Below the pieces are notes generated by a model, which was given only the letters and a program-made list of their open reading frames with translations, was not told where the DNA came from and did not search any database. A stretch of 64,000 bases of DNA. Source: Halichondria panicea (taxonomy: Eukaryota > Porifera > Demospongiae > Suberitida > Halichondriidae). The position numbers were made by a program, and so were the translations under genes. Of this stretch, positions 10,721 to 21,577 are shown one piece after another; position 1 is the stretch's first letter; every line of letters starts with the position of its first letter. Location: the NCBI RefSeq assembly GCF_963675165.1, contig NC_087387.1, forward strand, positions 5,668,990 through 5,732,989. The letters are read 5' to 3'.

Positions 10721-11820
10721 CACATAAGCTTCCAAGCTTCCGACAGCAGACAGCTGGACCCTTATCTCTTGGTTACCATGGGAAACCACGTGCAGGGGAA
10801 GTACTATGTCTACCCATAGATAATCTATGGTCTACCCCAAATTGAATAGGTCAGACAACAATAACAGATGGCCATGCCATGTGGTTATGTTGCTAAACTG
10901 GCTTTATATATATGATTTCCAACTCAGTCCCCGGCCCTAAATGCATGGGAATGTGGCAATTACTAATTAATGACACAAACCACAGATGCACAATTTGAAC
11001 AGTTCCAAGAATAGATTAATTGTCTCAAAACAGCAGTGAATCAGAAGAGCTAGTGCAGCATCCGTTTTAGAGTTGAAAGATCTATAATAAAAATTATCTA
11101 TATAGGGTATCATATGCAATGTCGTACTACATATAAGCCTTTATGAAATTAAGCAGCACAATCATAAGGCAACTTATTATCATCATACATTCACTGCAGG
11201 GGAAGTACTATAATGTCTTTGAGTATACCTCAATTTAATATAGGTAATGCAGACAACAGTACAGATGGCCATGTGGTTATGTTGTTGAACTGGCTCTATA
11301 TGATTTCCAAATTCCCCTAAATTCATGGGAATGTGGCAATCACTAATTAATACACTAGACAGTTCCTAGAATAGTACATGACTGTAGTCTTTGCAAAGCA
11401 GAACAGCAGTGAATCAGAAAAGAGCTAGTGCAGCATCAATTTACAGTGAGTTGAAAGATAATCACTGCAATCTAATGTCTTTCTATCATAATTAATATAA
11501 ATAGTATGATCAGTGGACCAAAGTCAACTTGAATTTAGCATGGTACCACGGAATCTGGTACATAAGAAATTAACTTTTGGCTATCAGCTTTTGGTCAGTG
11601 CAATGAATTAAAGTGGCCAAGTTAATTAGGACCAGAGGAGGTTGGTTCCCACGATTAATTAAGATTCACGTGAGCTTATGTTTTCTATGTAAAACTCCAG
11701 AGGAGGTCCGACAGGTGAGGTGCAGCGCAATTAGCCTCTGATTGCACTCAGCAAAAACATACGACGTGGGCGGATAATTATTACTCAATCAAAGGTTAAT
11801 TGCTTGAGCTGCACCGCGCC

Positions 11821-11866
11821 TAGCCTCGATTCCAGGCCGCTTTTAATCGGCCTGGAATCGAGGCTA
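11821..11866. mobile_element. 46-bp TAGCCTCG-family MITE, 9-bp target duplication
   Basis: The smallest family member: TAGCCTCGATTCCAGGCCG joined to its inverted copy through TTTTAAT. CACCGCGCC flanks it at 11812-11820 and 11867-11875. The equivalent insertion is present in block II (29660-29705). Confidence 0.93.
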
Positions 11867-11998
11867 CACCGCGCCTGTAGAATAGTTTAACGCTATGATT
11901 GCTATACTGCTACATCAAGACAGGAGTCAAAGAAACGAAAGAAGTGCAGCAACAACTCAAAGTTTGTGGTTTCTGGCTCATTGTTTTTAGTACGACTA

Positions 11999-12204
11999 CC
12001 GTATAGCGGGTATATTTCGAGGGTATAAATTTTCGCGGGCCTTTAGAAAGGTTTTCGCGGATCTAATTTTCGTGCAATAGCGCCTTTTTTGCAGCATGCA
12101 TGCATGGAATATTAAATTCGCGGTTATAAATGTTCGCGGTTATTGCTTAATCCGCGAAAACCACGAACATTTATATATACCCTCGAAATATACCCTCTAT
12201 ACGG
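11999..12204. mobile_element. MITE with CCGTATAG termini, TA duplication, block I only
   Basis: The ends are CCGTATAGCGGGTATATTTC and its inverted counterpart (CCCTCTATACGG), flanked by TA. The interior has TTTCGCGG motifs. Block II lacks it: near 29935-29945 the sequence reads TACGACTACGCTACTCAC with no insert, so it entered block I after duplication or was precisely lost from block II. Confidence 0.83.
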
Positions 12205-12582
12205 TATATGCTACTCACTTTCTAGTGTCACTGGGCATTTTTTTAGCATCATTTACTACTAGTATAGAGAGCTACAATCATTTGCCGTATATATGTTAGC
12301 TTAGCTAGAATAGCCACTTTTCTCTGTAATTTTTCACCGTTCATAAAACATTCTTCCGTAAAACATTATGAGTCATGACCAACCTCCTCTGATTTAGGAC
12401 AGTGATTATAGAACCTGGTGACCTTATATGCTCGATTAGAGGCCGCTCTTGTATAAAGGCCGCTCTCAAATAGTAGCCTCCTTTGCGCGAAATGTAACAT
12501 TTAGTAGCCACTCTCAAATAGTATAGCCTCAGTTAACTTTGACTCTAGCATTTTTCTGCACGTGGCAGCCAAAAAATGATGT

Positions 12583-12737
12583 ATAGGATATACCACACCT
12601 ATATAAGAGGAGAATATGCACCCATATATCCTCCGGTACCGTGGTTACTCTGAGGTGTAGCCGAGGGGTATGTAACCATGGTAGAGGAGGATATATGGGG
12701 TACATATTCTCTGATCGAGTAGGTGTGGCATATCTGA
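12583..12737. repeat. Foldback element, also in block II
   Basis: Inverted arms: ATACCACACCTATATAAGAG at the left and TAGGTGTGGCATATCTGAC at the right, with CATATATCCTCC / GGAGGATATATGG inside and a GGTAC/GTAACC centre. The counterpart at 30310-30455 has a shortened core. Confidence 0.75.
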
Positions 12738-12740
12738 CTT

Positions 12741-13110
12741 ATACCACGTGACCGCAGCATTATAAACGGAACCTCACCCTAGCAACAATTCAATCTACGA
12801 TGCAGAGACTATATGCCGGATTTTACAGTCGTTAAAGAGCTAGTAGAGCAACACGTCGACTCCTACAGATGCTCAGAAGCTTCCATGGTCCAAGCGTTGA
12901 CCATTCGACGTCCCTCACTGGAGTTGCAAGCTCTTCTTGGATAAAATGTATCTCAAACCACACCCACGGACTCATGGGAGGCTTAGCCATCTTGTTGGAG
13001 AGCAGCTTCCGTGCCTCTGCCATCGCTTTGAGTCTTGGTATAGTCAAGCATGGCTCCTTTCTCTTTGTTTACTTTCTTAAGCAAAAGAAAGAAAATTAAA
13101 TAAAACTTGA
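12741..13110. other. Conserved block with CACGTG, no assigned gene
   Basis: This stretch and its twin near 30456-30800 are well preserved. Both contain a CCACGTGACC E-box and a short plus-strand frame beginning MPDFTVVKELVEQHVDSYRC, ending after about 45 codons. Because the blocks are recent duplicates, preservation says little about selection. It could be a first exon or promoter of a lost gene. I do not recognise a product. Confidence 0.3.
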
Positions 13111-13255
13111 AAACGGTGCATGCCTGGGGCTGTATGATATTTTTCTATATATCCTACACAGCTGTTGACCAATGAGATCAATAATTAGTGGTGACGTAAG
13201 TGTGGTATAATACTACATCAGCTATAGGTATATGTACGTAGCTACTAGGTACAGT

Positions 13256-14731
13256 CAGTGACGTAGCCAGGGTGTGGCAAAGGGGGCAAATGCCCCCCGG
13301 CCAGGGGCGTAGCTACCATTGTTTCCTGGTTGCCCAGAAACCCCCCCAGGAGCTGCTGAGAAAATTGGGCAGGGCTCCCTATAATTGAATCATGCAGCCC
13401 TGCCCATCTTTTCACACGTGGCTGCAAATCAATAATCAGAGCACCACCGTGAAGCGTTTCACTTTGGCTTTGTCTCAGCTAGTTAGTCTCAGCTAGCTAG
13501 CTACCTCAAACAAAGAAGACCAAGACTTAAGTTCTAGATCTAGTATCAATCCTGAATGCTCCAGTATTCTCAGACTCAGCTCTAAGCACAACTTTATTCA
13601 GGAAGTGTACAAGTTTAGAACAATCTCAGCCACATGAAACCTCTCAGGTAAATGACATTTAATTGTTGCTCAGCTAGACTAGCAATACACAATTGGCACC
13701 TGCATGCCTATAGTATGTTACGTCTATAGCTAGCTAGCTTCTCACAAACATGTAAAAAAGTCATGAACAATAGTCAATAAGCAGTAGGTGTGCCCCAATC
13801 AAGAGGGTGTGGTACCGGAAGTGGGCGTGACCAAAAATTTCGCGGCGCTATCGCGCCGCAGATTTTTCTAAAGAAACCCCCTGTCTCAAAAATCTGGCTA
13901 CGCCCCTGCCCCCTTTTTCTGGATCTCTACTGCTCTGCTCAAGTTATTGTGTCTGATTATCTTGCTGAGCACTCCCTTTCTTCGGAATCTTGCTCCAGTT
14001 AGCTAGCTAGTAGGCAAGCAAAACGATTTAGTCTCTAAACTGTGAGCTATTCTGGTCTAAATCTATAGACGTAGACAATTCTTGTTCTTTGCTAAACCAA
14101 AGATAAAGTAAGGAAAGGGATTGGCAACGGTCGAAAAAATGTGACTATCCGTGATGCGCTACGTCATCAACTTTTTTCATCTTTTATAGCCTCCATTTAT
14201 AGCTAAAAGTAAAAAAACATGCTTAAGAAAATCAAAATCAAGAATTTATGCAACCTAGTTGATCAACAGAGACACAACATAACAAGATATGTAGGTAAAA
14301 CATCATAGGCTTACAGCAGTGCTTCTTAAAAGGGTCACAAACTAATATAACACTTTCTCGTCTTTTACAGCCTCCATTTTAGCATTTTTGGTTATAAATG
14401 TAAAAAACATACAAAAGAGATTAACTAAAAGTAATATTACTTCGTTTCGCGGGCGTTGTGCCGGGAAATAATGCGCATCAAGGATGGTTGAGAGGAAATC
14501 AATATGAAATCAATGTGAAATGATCACGTGAGTTACTCCCGTTGCCAATCCCTCTATTACTCTATCTCTGGCTAAACGTACTAGCTTCTTCTATGCATCA
14601 GGCCACACCCAACTAATAGAGAAGTCAATTATGACGTCATAATTAAGAGGCGTGGCTTCCAGTCAAAATTTCGGCACTGCGCGGCTAATAAGTTTTGCCC
14701 CCTCTTCCAAAAAATCGTGGCTACGCTCCTG
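13256..14731. mobile_element. hAT-like non-autonomous element (CAGTGACGTAGCCAGG ends)
   Basis: The left end reads CAGTGACGTAGCCAGG and the right end, inverted, CAGGAGCGTAGCCACG. Short CAGNGNCGTAGCC TIRs are familiar from hAT-type elements. The counterpart at 30959-32020 shows the insertion predates the duplication. I could not find an exact 8-bp target duplication. No transposase ORF is present. A second related element (13302-13908) is nested in this copy. Confidence 0.65.
13302..13908. mobile_element. Nested hAT-like element, block I only
   Basis: The ends are CAGGGGCGTAGCTACC and its inverted form GGCTACGCCCCTG. Block II at about 30990-31010 continues straight through the equivalent position (GGGCAAATTCCCCCCC), an empty site. 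The target is C-rich, so the duplication is not readable. No protein was recognised. Confidence 0.75.
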
Positions 14732-15470
14732 TACAGGTAGCAGCTTGTTAGTGCTTCACAAAGACTTTCTCATGGCAGAGATCAAGTTTTTATGCAGGTG
14801 AAAAGAACTTTGAAGACAAACTAAAGGTTGTTGAATTAGCTAGAGCTATTAATAAATGCCTTGAACAGGCCTCTCACTGGATTGTAGCCTCAAAATAAAA
14901 CATTTAGTAGCCGCGGCTCCTGATCAAATAACGGTATTTGAAATTAGCATTTGGCTATCAGCTCAGCTTTCAGCTAGCTACATCAGCTTTTGGCCTGATG
15001 GAGTGGACATGGTACATGTACTAGATATAGAATAAGATTGTTGTTAAGATCTACGCTTACAAGTATATACTAGGCGAGTGGAGCACGAGCATAAAACAGT
15101 ATACTTGTATAATTATAGTTTACAGCTTCTTGCAGCTACCAACAGCTATCTCTAGTATAGAGCTAACTATACTAAGCAGAATAGCAACCTTCTACGAATA
15201 GATTTTGCTATTCCTGATTCTGGAGATTGCAATAGCCTTCAATATGTACTGGTAAGCAAAACTAACCTCAGTTGTAGATCCTAGTCTGTGGAATTTGTTA
15301 GCATAGTTATTCCTTTGATCTCTGTGCAAAAAACTACAAAATTATATGCCGATCAATCTAGGCCAGCTCAGTTAGTCTCGCGGACCCTGAAAGAGGGTCT
15401 GGCCATTTTCACTGTACAGAGTTGTGTTGACCTCGCCAAAATATCGTAGTGCTCTAAGTGACTGATAAGT

Positions 15471-16536
15471 TAGCCTCGACTCCAGCCCCTTGAATAGTGG
15501 GCCTGGTATTTACTGTTGGCGCGTGGGTGGACGATTAATTTATTATTTACCGTATTTTATCTCATTGAACGTTTAACAGTATTTTATTTTATTGAACGAT
15601 TGTGATAAAGAACAGAAAAAGGAGAGGCTACCTCTCTGTATATACTGTAGACAGAGACAGCTAAGTAAAACCTCAGCTCTGTAGGCTCGGATCGGATCAT
15701 ACACACTCAGTCGACAAGTCAATCTCATAAAAAATTAGTTAAACCTGTGGGTAAAAAATAAATGTGGATAAGTACAGTGGCTGCGACGTAACATAATGTG
15801 AGGACTACTTATTGATTTACACAATAGATTTACCATTGAAAGCACTATCCATTAATACACACTCAAGCAACAAGTCCCTCAGATCGGATATGGATACACA
15901 CTCAGGCGACAAGTCCCTCGGATTGTAAACACATTCAGGCAACACATTTCTCGGATCAGATACCACGTACTTATACTCTGTGACCAATTTTCGGCAAATG
16001 TCACAACAATGCTTCCTTCCAGAGAGAATGGCACTGAATGTCAACCAGACACACCAACACTTTGAAGATGGCTTCACTCAGAGAAACAAGAGGAGAAATC
16101 ACCATCACAACACTTCTTTTAGAGAGAGGTGCACTGGTCCTGTCAAGCTTCACATCAATCAAGAAAGGGAGAGTGTCTGGAAAGCAGATGGACTTGCCAT
16201 AGCCGGTCGGTACGGTACCCACATAAACACCAGCGTACAGACACTTCAACGCCTCCAGCTGCTTGTCTTTCAAGACTAGACCTGGTTTTCCAACACAGGA
16301 TAACGCGTACGCGAGAGCAGAAGAGAAGGTAGCAGCCATTACAACTTGGACTAGATTTCTTTTTTCAATGACATCATTATAAATGAAACGGATATCAATG
16401 TTTTACAACTAAATGCGGAATAAGAATACTGATAAATATACTACAATTTACGATTACCAAGATTCTTGGTAATTCTGGCGCATGCGTAAACAGTGTTTAC
16501 CAGGCCGCCTTTCCCTGCGGCCTGGAATCGAGGCTA
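15471..16536 (-). mobile_element. Helicase-fragment-bearing TAGCCTCG element, 9-bp target duplication
   Basis: The ends are TAGCCTCGACTCCAGCCCC and (inverted) TAGCCTCGATTCCAGGCCG, with CTGATAAGT at 15462-15470 and 16537-16545. Block II has the empty site near 34785-34795, where GTGACTGATAAGTACGTTG is uninterrupted. Subterminal GCGCATGCG matches the 5.1-kb element. It carries the RecQ-like fragment at 16001-16339. Together with 2649-4010 it defines a mid-size subfamily of about 1.05 kb. Confidence 0.92.
16001..16339 (-). pseudogene. RecQ-like helicase N-terminal fragment carried by a transposon
   Basis: A 112-residue open frame, the best-preserved copy of the fragment. Residues about 22-36 (LVLKDKQLEALKCL) resemble the Q motif. 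PTGYGKSICF near residue 45 is a Walker A (motif I). VVMVISPLVSLSE near residue 75 matches motif Ia of RecQ-type SF2 helicases. There is no DEAH motif, second RecA lobe, zinc-binding or HRDC region, so no helicase activity is expected. The frame ends a little past motif Ia, as one captured exon of a host gene would. The alternative is the relic of an element-encoded helicase. The frame being open suggests recent capture or some constraint. Confidence 0.7.
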
Positions 16537-16924
16537 CTGATAAGTACGTTGTGAAACTGCATAGCTGCAGGGCTAGCTAAAATAGATTTGGCAAATCTAA
16601 TTATGTGGTTTCACACATCCGTCCTCCACCCACTAACCACTTATCAATGTAAACATGCAGCCACTTGACTGCTGCACAAGTAGCTCATGTGTAATTTTCC
16701 AGACGATATAATATATCGGCTGGTCCACGAAAGTAAGTTCAGTAACAATATTGGTTCTAGAGCGGATATATACAATAATTATAATAGTATCTATAATTAT
16801 GATATGACTGTTTTTTAATCTGCAATAATTATATACCATAGATCAATTAAGTTTTATACGTTTTACAGGATTATAATTATAGCTGCTCCTGGTATATAGC
16901 TGCATATACATATCACCTAAATAC

Positions 16925-16934
16925 TATATAAAAG
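16925..16934 (+). promoter_or_regulatory. Candidate TATA box upstream of intact pmpL gene
   Basis: TATATAAAAG lies about 285 bp before the pmpL start codon. The surrounding stretch (about 16875-17100) is absent upstream of the block II copy, so if this is the promoter the two genes differ in their proximal control region. Confidence 0.3.
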
Positions 16935-17218
16935 CTTGCTGAATAGAACCTCTTGCACAGACTGTCAGTACTCACTTCACTTTGGTCCAGGTAGCTGCAT
17001 GAGCTATAATAACCAAATAATGCACCAGATTTCCTAAATTCCACTTTGGTCCACTGTATACTGACTAAAAGCTGATAGCTGAAAACTAAGCTGATAGAGC
17101 CATAGCTAATTTCAGATTCTGTAATCCAATTACATACTGCTATTAATTTAGCCTTTCTGGAATTAAAACACAATCATTAACATGCAACAATCATCATCCT
17201 CATACATGCACCTCAGAT

Positions 17219-20200
17219 ATGCTGCCTAGAAATATTCTCAGCTGGTTAGTGCTGCTCTTGTCCCTAGCTACTGTTACCAGGAGTGAGCACTATCACATTG
17301 TGCCAGTGGATTCAATTGATTTGTGTCATGATTATCGAAATGGAACTTGTTTTACTCTCGAGCAGCTTGTTCAAACAGACATGTTATCTGGTGGAGACAA
17401 TCTCACCTTGAGCTTTCTACCTGGAGATCATGTGTTAACTGAGCAGCTATTGATTCATAACTTCTCACATGTGCATATTACCGGCCGGAACACAAGTACA
17501 ACTGTAGTCAGATTTCATAGCAATGGTGAGATACGTTTTGTTAGTACTACTGAATTATATATTGAACGCTTGGGTTTTGTTGGAGTGAAGGTTGGGCCGC
17601 CACAAGACTCATATCAAGGTTGGATCATTGATGGTGCCCACGATGTCTATATCAATGACTGTTACTTTATAAACTTTGAATTACTCAATCCGGCAGAGAC
17701 CCTACCAGTAGTGAAGATTACTAATACTCACGCTGCAACAATTGAGAGCACTCTCTTTATGAACAACACTGGTCAGGCACTGCAAGTTGAGGCTGATGAT
17801 GTGTACATAACAAATAGCGAGTTCACTAGAAACGATGGAGGTGCAGTTTACATTGAATCAAACAACAAGATTTCTAGTACTCAAACTGCAAAAATTGAGA
17901 GCACTCTCTTTATGAACAACACTGGTCGGGCACTGCAAGTTGAAGCTGATGATGTGTACATAACAAATAGCAAGTTCACTAGAAATGATGGAGGTGCAGT
18001 TTACATTGAATCAAACAACACACTGTTAAAAAACACAGAGTTCAACTGTAATAATAACAACGGAGGAGCAGTAAAAGTGGTATCTGGTACTGTAGTGATC
18101 ACTTGGTGTAATTTCACAAATAACGATGGAGGAGCAATTTTCGTTGACTTTGGCAGTAATGTGATCATCTCAGCCAGTAGGCTGACAAACAATACAGCTG
18201 TCTATGGTGGAGCGATTTGTGTTTACTCAGGCAGTGTGTATATCTCAAACAGCACACTGATAAACAACAGTGCTAGTAGTGGTGGAGCAATTTATTCCTC
18301 AGGCAGTGTGTCCATCTTAAACAGCATACTGACAAATAACAAAGCTGAAATGGATGGTGGAGCCATTACATTTTCTACAGATATTGTGTCAGGGGGAAGC
18401 AATGTGTCCATCTCCGACAGTGAGCTGACATACAACAGAGCTACCCGTGATGGTGGAGCAATTTATGTTTGGTTAAGTAGTAATGTGATCATCTCAGACA
18501 GTACGCTGACAAACAACAGAGCTAATAATACAATTTACGTAATGCAAACAGCCTCCTTGACCATCAACAACACTAACATTACTAATAACAATGTCACGAG
18601 AAGTTTAAGCATTTTGAAGTCTAATGTGAAATTCACTGGATTAAATATTGTCAGCAATAACAATGGCCCTGTCTATGCTTTCAGTAGTCGAGTTGAGTTT
18701 AATGGCCCTACAACACTTAGTAACAATTGTGGTGTGTTTGGTGGAGCTCTTAGCATTATCCAGAGTCAAATGTACATTAACATGGAAGGAGTGATCATCA
18801 CCAACAACACAGCTACTTACGGAGGAGGGATATTTCTGAGAGAGAGTACACTCTTTGTAAATGAGTCACTAAAGATCTATCACAACACAGCACAGGATGG
18901 TGGAGGAATTTATGCCTTTTCAAGTATAATTGAATTTCAATCTGTGCTGGTTCCAGATGGCGAGCTACTTCCTCCACAAAGTGAGATTAATGGCAACATT
19001 GCTGATAATGGTGGAGGTATTTATGCAGTATCTACAACCATTAAACTTACTCGATCACACGTGAACATCAACTCAAACACAGCAAATGCTAAAGGCGGTG
19101 GAGTGTATCTACAACAAAATTCGAAATTGTACGTATTTAAAGAACACCTTGAGTCTCTGTCCGATGTTCAATGGTATTATGTCAAGTTAATGATTAACAA
19201 GAATTCGGCTCAGCACGGAGGAGGGATATTTGTGGCAGATGACACTGACACCTGCAGAGTAGGGGACACACCTACTCGCACCATTTTTGCTGACTGCTTT
19301 TTTCAAACAATTAATTCGTATGTATCAGGCAAGAACTTGGATCGAAACTATTTCAATACATTCATAAACAATATAGCTACCCAGTCAGGAGCAGACATCT
19401 ACGGAGGTCTGTTGGACAGGTGTACAGCAAGTCAAAATGCTGAATATGACAATTCTATAAATGCATTGGACTACATAAAGAACACCATAAAGTCCTCCAC
19501 CGAACTATCAATCTCCTCTAGGCCTGTTCAAGTACGTTTTTGCAGTGATGACTACATTTCTACAAGAAAGGGACGAACGTTTAAAATCAGTGTTATGGCT
19601 GTTGACCAAGTTGGAAATCCAATGAATGCCACAATTCACAGTTCTGTTGTCAGTAAGAGTAGACACGATCGCTTCAAAGCAGGACAGGCAGAACATGAAG
19701 TGGGCCGTCAGTGCACAGAATTAGAGTACACCGTATTCTCACAAGACAACTCCGCTCAGGTGGAACTCTATGCCGAGGGTCCATGCAACAATTTGGGAAT
19801 TTCAAGAAAACTCATCAATATTTCTTTTCAACTCTGCACATGCCCTAGTGGACTTAAGCCAATTCAGTCCGATATTGAGTGCAAGTGTGACTGTGATCCA
19901 GACTTGCAACAATATCAGATAACTGATTGTTTTGAGGAAAATGATACCATACAGCTGGAAAGAAACAACAAATGGATAAATACCACCAACGAAACAGGGT
20001 ATGTTGTTAGTAACTGTGTATTTGACTATTGTGTAGAAAAACCAATCAACATCAGTCTAAACAGCCCTGATGAACAGTGTGCCCACAGTCGAAGTGGCGT
20101 CTTGTGTGGAGAATGTGAACCAGGACTCAGTCTTGTGTTGGCTACGTCAAGATGTAAAGAATGCTCTGATCTTTACCTTCTTCTACTAATACCATTTGCG

Positions 20201-21577
20201 CTGGCTGGTATATTGCTAGTTGTTTTAATTGTTTTGCTCAATATGACTATAGCAACTGGAAAGATTCATGGCCTCATTTTCTATGCCAACATACTAGCAG
20301 CTAATAGATCAATTGTCTTACCAAATACAAATAACAAATTTTTAACCGTTTTTGTATCATGGGTGAATCTTGACTTGGGTATCGAGACATGCTTTTACGA
20401 TGGAATGAACTCTCAAGGAAAAGTACTCCTTCAACTTGTCTTCCCAGCTTACTTGTTTCTTCTAATGTTTCTTATTATCATTTTGAGCAAGTACTTTAAC
20501 CTATTTGCAAATCTCCTCTCCTGGAACAAGAACCCAGTTGCTGCCCTGAGCACACTCGTCCTACTCTCTTATTCCAAACTTTTACGGTTTATTATTGCTG
20601 CACTACAAAACAGGGTTTTGGATTATCCTGACAGTTCAACCAAGACTGTTTGGTTGTACGATGGCAATGTGCAATACTTAACTACCGAACAACACATTCC
20701 TCAATTTGTTGCTGCTATTGTAATCCTCACAGCTGGTGTATTGTTCACTCTACTGCTCTTTTTAGGACAATGGTTTCCTCGCTGTTCAAAGGTTATGATA
20801 TGGACCAAGAACACAAAGTACATTGGCTTCATGGACACATACCATGCTCCATTCACTCCCAAGCATCGCTACTGGGTGGGACTGCTCCTCTTTGCTCTGA
20901 TTATCCACAATCTAGTAGTTGCCGTGGCTCCAGACGCTTTTCTTCCCGTGCTATCATCTGGGGTTCTATCAGTTGGACTGATTTTCTGGAAACTATTGAA
21001 TAATCGTTTGTACAAAAGTAAGTTCTGTGATTACCTCGAAAGTCTCTATCTACTCAATGTTGCTATTCTTGCATTTGGCACTTCTTATGTCAAAGATACA
21101 AAGAAAGATCTGTCAGCACTAGCCAACACCTCAATAGCGTTATCTTTCATTTTATTTGTGATAACATTCTGCTACCATTTTTACCAATTCGTACTCAAGA
21201 GGAGCACTGCATGGCTGAAGATAGAGGACATCCTAAGGAATTTTGGAGCTGGTGTTGCAGACAGACGCGCTAACAATAATCAAAATTTGTATCATCCGAT
21301 AGTCAATGAAAATGATGGCGAAGACGATTATGAACAAAGAGACCCAGTGGACCCACCTTACACAGATGGAGCAGTGGAAGAAGCTGACCCTGATCGCTAC
21401 ATCACTCCTCCCATCATCAGACCAGCCACGAGGCCGGACCAGCTGAGACTACCCTACTTAGATGAACTGTCCCCCCTCATCACAGAGGACTACAGACCAG
21501 TCCCTCCCCCTACAAGAGTCAATCGTCGTCCTGTTGTTACGCACACAGAAATCGGCCCCATACGCAATGAAGTGTGA
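17219..21577 (+). CDS. pmpL: secreted beta-helix repeat ectodomain with multi-pass membrane domain (intact)
   Basis: Single-exon 1452-residue protein. Residues 1-22 are a signal peptide (hydrophobic SWLVLLLSLATVT, cleavage near RSEHYH). A short globular N-domain follows. Residues about 170-700 hold many repeats of roughly 24 residues of the type GGAI-x-V-x-SGS-V-x-IS-x-S-x-LTNN-x-A, the signature of right-handed beta-helices like chlamydial Pmp proteins. A Cys-rich collar follows (near 873 and CGECEPGLSLVLATSRCKEC near 965). From about 985 to 1325 there are about eight hydrophobic segments, then a 127-residue acidic and proline-rich tail (ITPPIIRP, PPPTR). I expect a plasma-membrane protein with a long extracellular adhesive or recognition rod. 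The ligand and activity of the membrane domain are unknown. The start is set by the signal peptide and agrees with the block II copy. Residues about 167-268 contain an in-frame internal duplication. Confidence 0.93.
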   Translation: MLPRNILSWLVLLLSLATVTRSEHYHIVPVDSIDLCHDYRNGTCFTLEQLVQTDMLSGGDNLTLSFLPGDHVLTEQLLIHNFSHVHITGRNTSTTVVRFHSNGEIRFVSTTELYIERLGFVGVKVGPPQDSYQGWIIDGAHDVYINDCYFINFELLNPAETLPVVKITNTHAATIESTLFMNNTGQALQVEADDVYITNSEFTRNDGGAVYIESNNKISSTQTAKIESTLFMNNTGRALQVEADDVYITNSKFTRNDGGAVYIESNNTLLKNTEFNCNNNNGGAVKVVSGTVVITWCNFTNNDGGAIFVDFGSNVIISASRLTNNTAVYGGAICVYSGSVYISNSTLINNSASSGGAIYSSGSVSILNSILTNNKAEMDGGAITFSTDIVSGGSNVSISDSELTYNRATRDGGAIYVWLSSNVIISDSTLTNNRANNTIYVMQTASLTINNTNITNNNVTRSLSILKSNVKFTGLNIVSNNNGPVYAFSSRVEFNGPTTLSNNCGVFGGALSIIQSQMYINMEGVIITNNTATYGGGIFLRESTLFVNESLKIYHNTAQDGGGIYAFSSIIEFQSVLVPDGELLPPQSEINGNIADNGGGIYAVSTTIKLTRSHVNINSNTANAKGGGVYLQQNSKLYVFKEHLESLSDVQWYYVKLMINKNSAQHGGGIFVADDTDTCRVGDTPTRTIFADCFFQTINSYVSGKNLDRNYFNTFINNIATQSGADIYGGLLDRCTASQNAEYDNSINALDYIKNTIKSSTELSISSRPVQVRFCSDDYISTRKGRTFKISVMAVDQVGNPMNATIHSSVVSKSRHDRFKAGQAEHEVGRQCTELEYTVFSQDNSAQVELYAEGPCNNLGISRKLINISFQLCTCPSGLKPIQSDIECKCDCDPDLQQYQITDCFEENDTIQLERNNKWINTTNETGYVVSNCVFDYCVEKPINISLNSPDEQCAHSRSGVLCGECEPGLSLVLATSRCKECSDLYLLLLIPFALAGILLVVLIVLLNMTIATGKIHGLIFYANILAANRSIVLPNTNNKFLTVFVSWVNLDLGIETCFYDGMNSQGKVLLQLVFPAYLFLLMFLIIILSKYFNLFANLLSWNKNPVAALSTLVLLSYSKLLRFIIAALQNRVLDYPDSSTKTVWLYDGNVQYLTTEQHIPQFVAAIVILTAGVLFTLLLFLGQWFPRCSKVMIWTKNTKYIGFMDTYHAPFTPKHRYWVGLLLFALIIHNLVVAVAPDAFLPVLSSGVLSVGLIFWKLLNNRLYKSKFCDYLESLYLLNVAILAFGTSYVKDTKKDLSALANTSIALSFILFVITFCYHFYQFVLKRSTAWLKIEDILRNFGAGVADRRANNNQNLYHPIVNENDGEDDYEQRDPVDPPYTDGAVEEADPDRYITPPIIRPATRPDQLRLPYLDELSPLITEDYRPVPPPTRVNRRPVVTHTEIGPIRNEV
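17717..18022 (+). repeat. In-frame 153-bp tandem duplication within pmpL
   Basis: 17717-17869 and 17870-18022 repeat each other (IESTLFMNNTGxALQVEADD then VYITNS, FTRNDGGAVYIESNN in both). The block II gene has this segment once. 153 is a multiple of three, so it adds 51 residues to the beta-helix without breaking the frame. Confidence 0.9.

Noticed and set aside
12832-13047. Minus-strand ORF beginning MTIPRLKAMAEARK
   Set aside because: No known domain, and the block II equivalent is not preserved as the same frame; likely chance.
15290-15470. Possible RNA gene around CTCGCGGACCC...GGGTCTGGCC
   Set aside because: The local inverted repeat is short and is not maintained in the block II copy (34690-34730), where extra bases change the stem.
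17219-21577. Bacterial contamination, because of Pmp-like repeats
   Set aside because: The gene sits among spliced genes, MITEs and a LINE, exists as several decayed copies across the window, and shares the local base composition.
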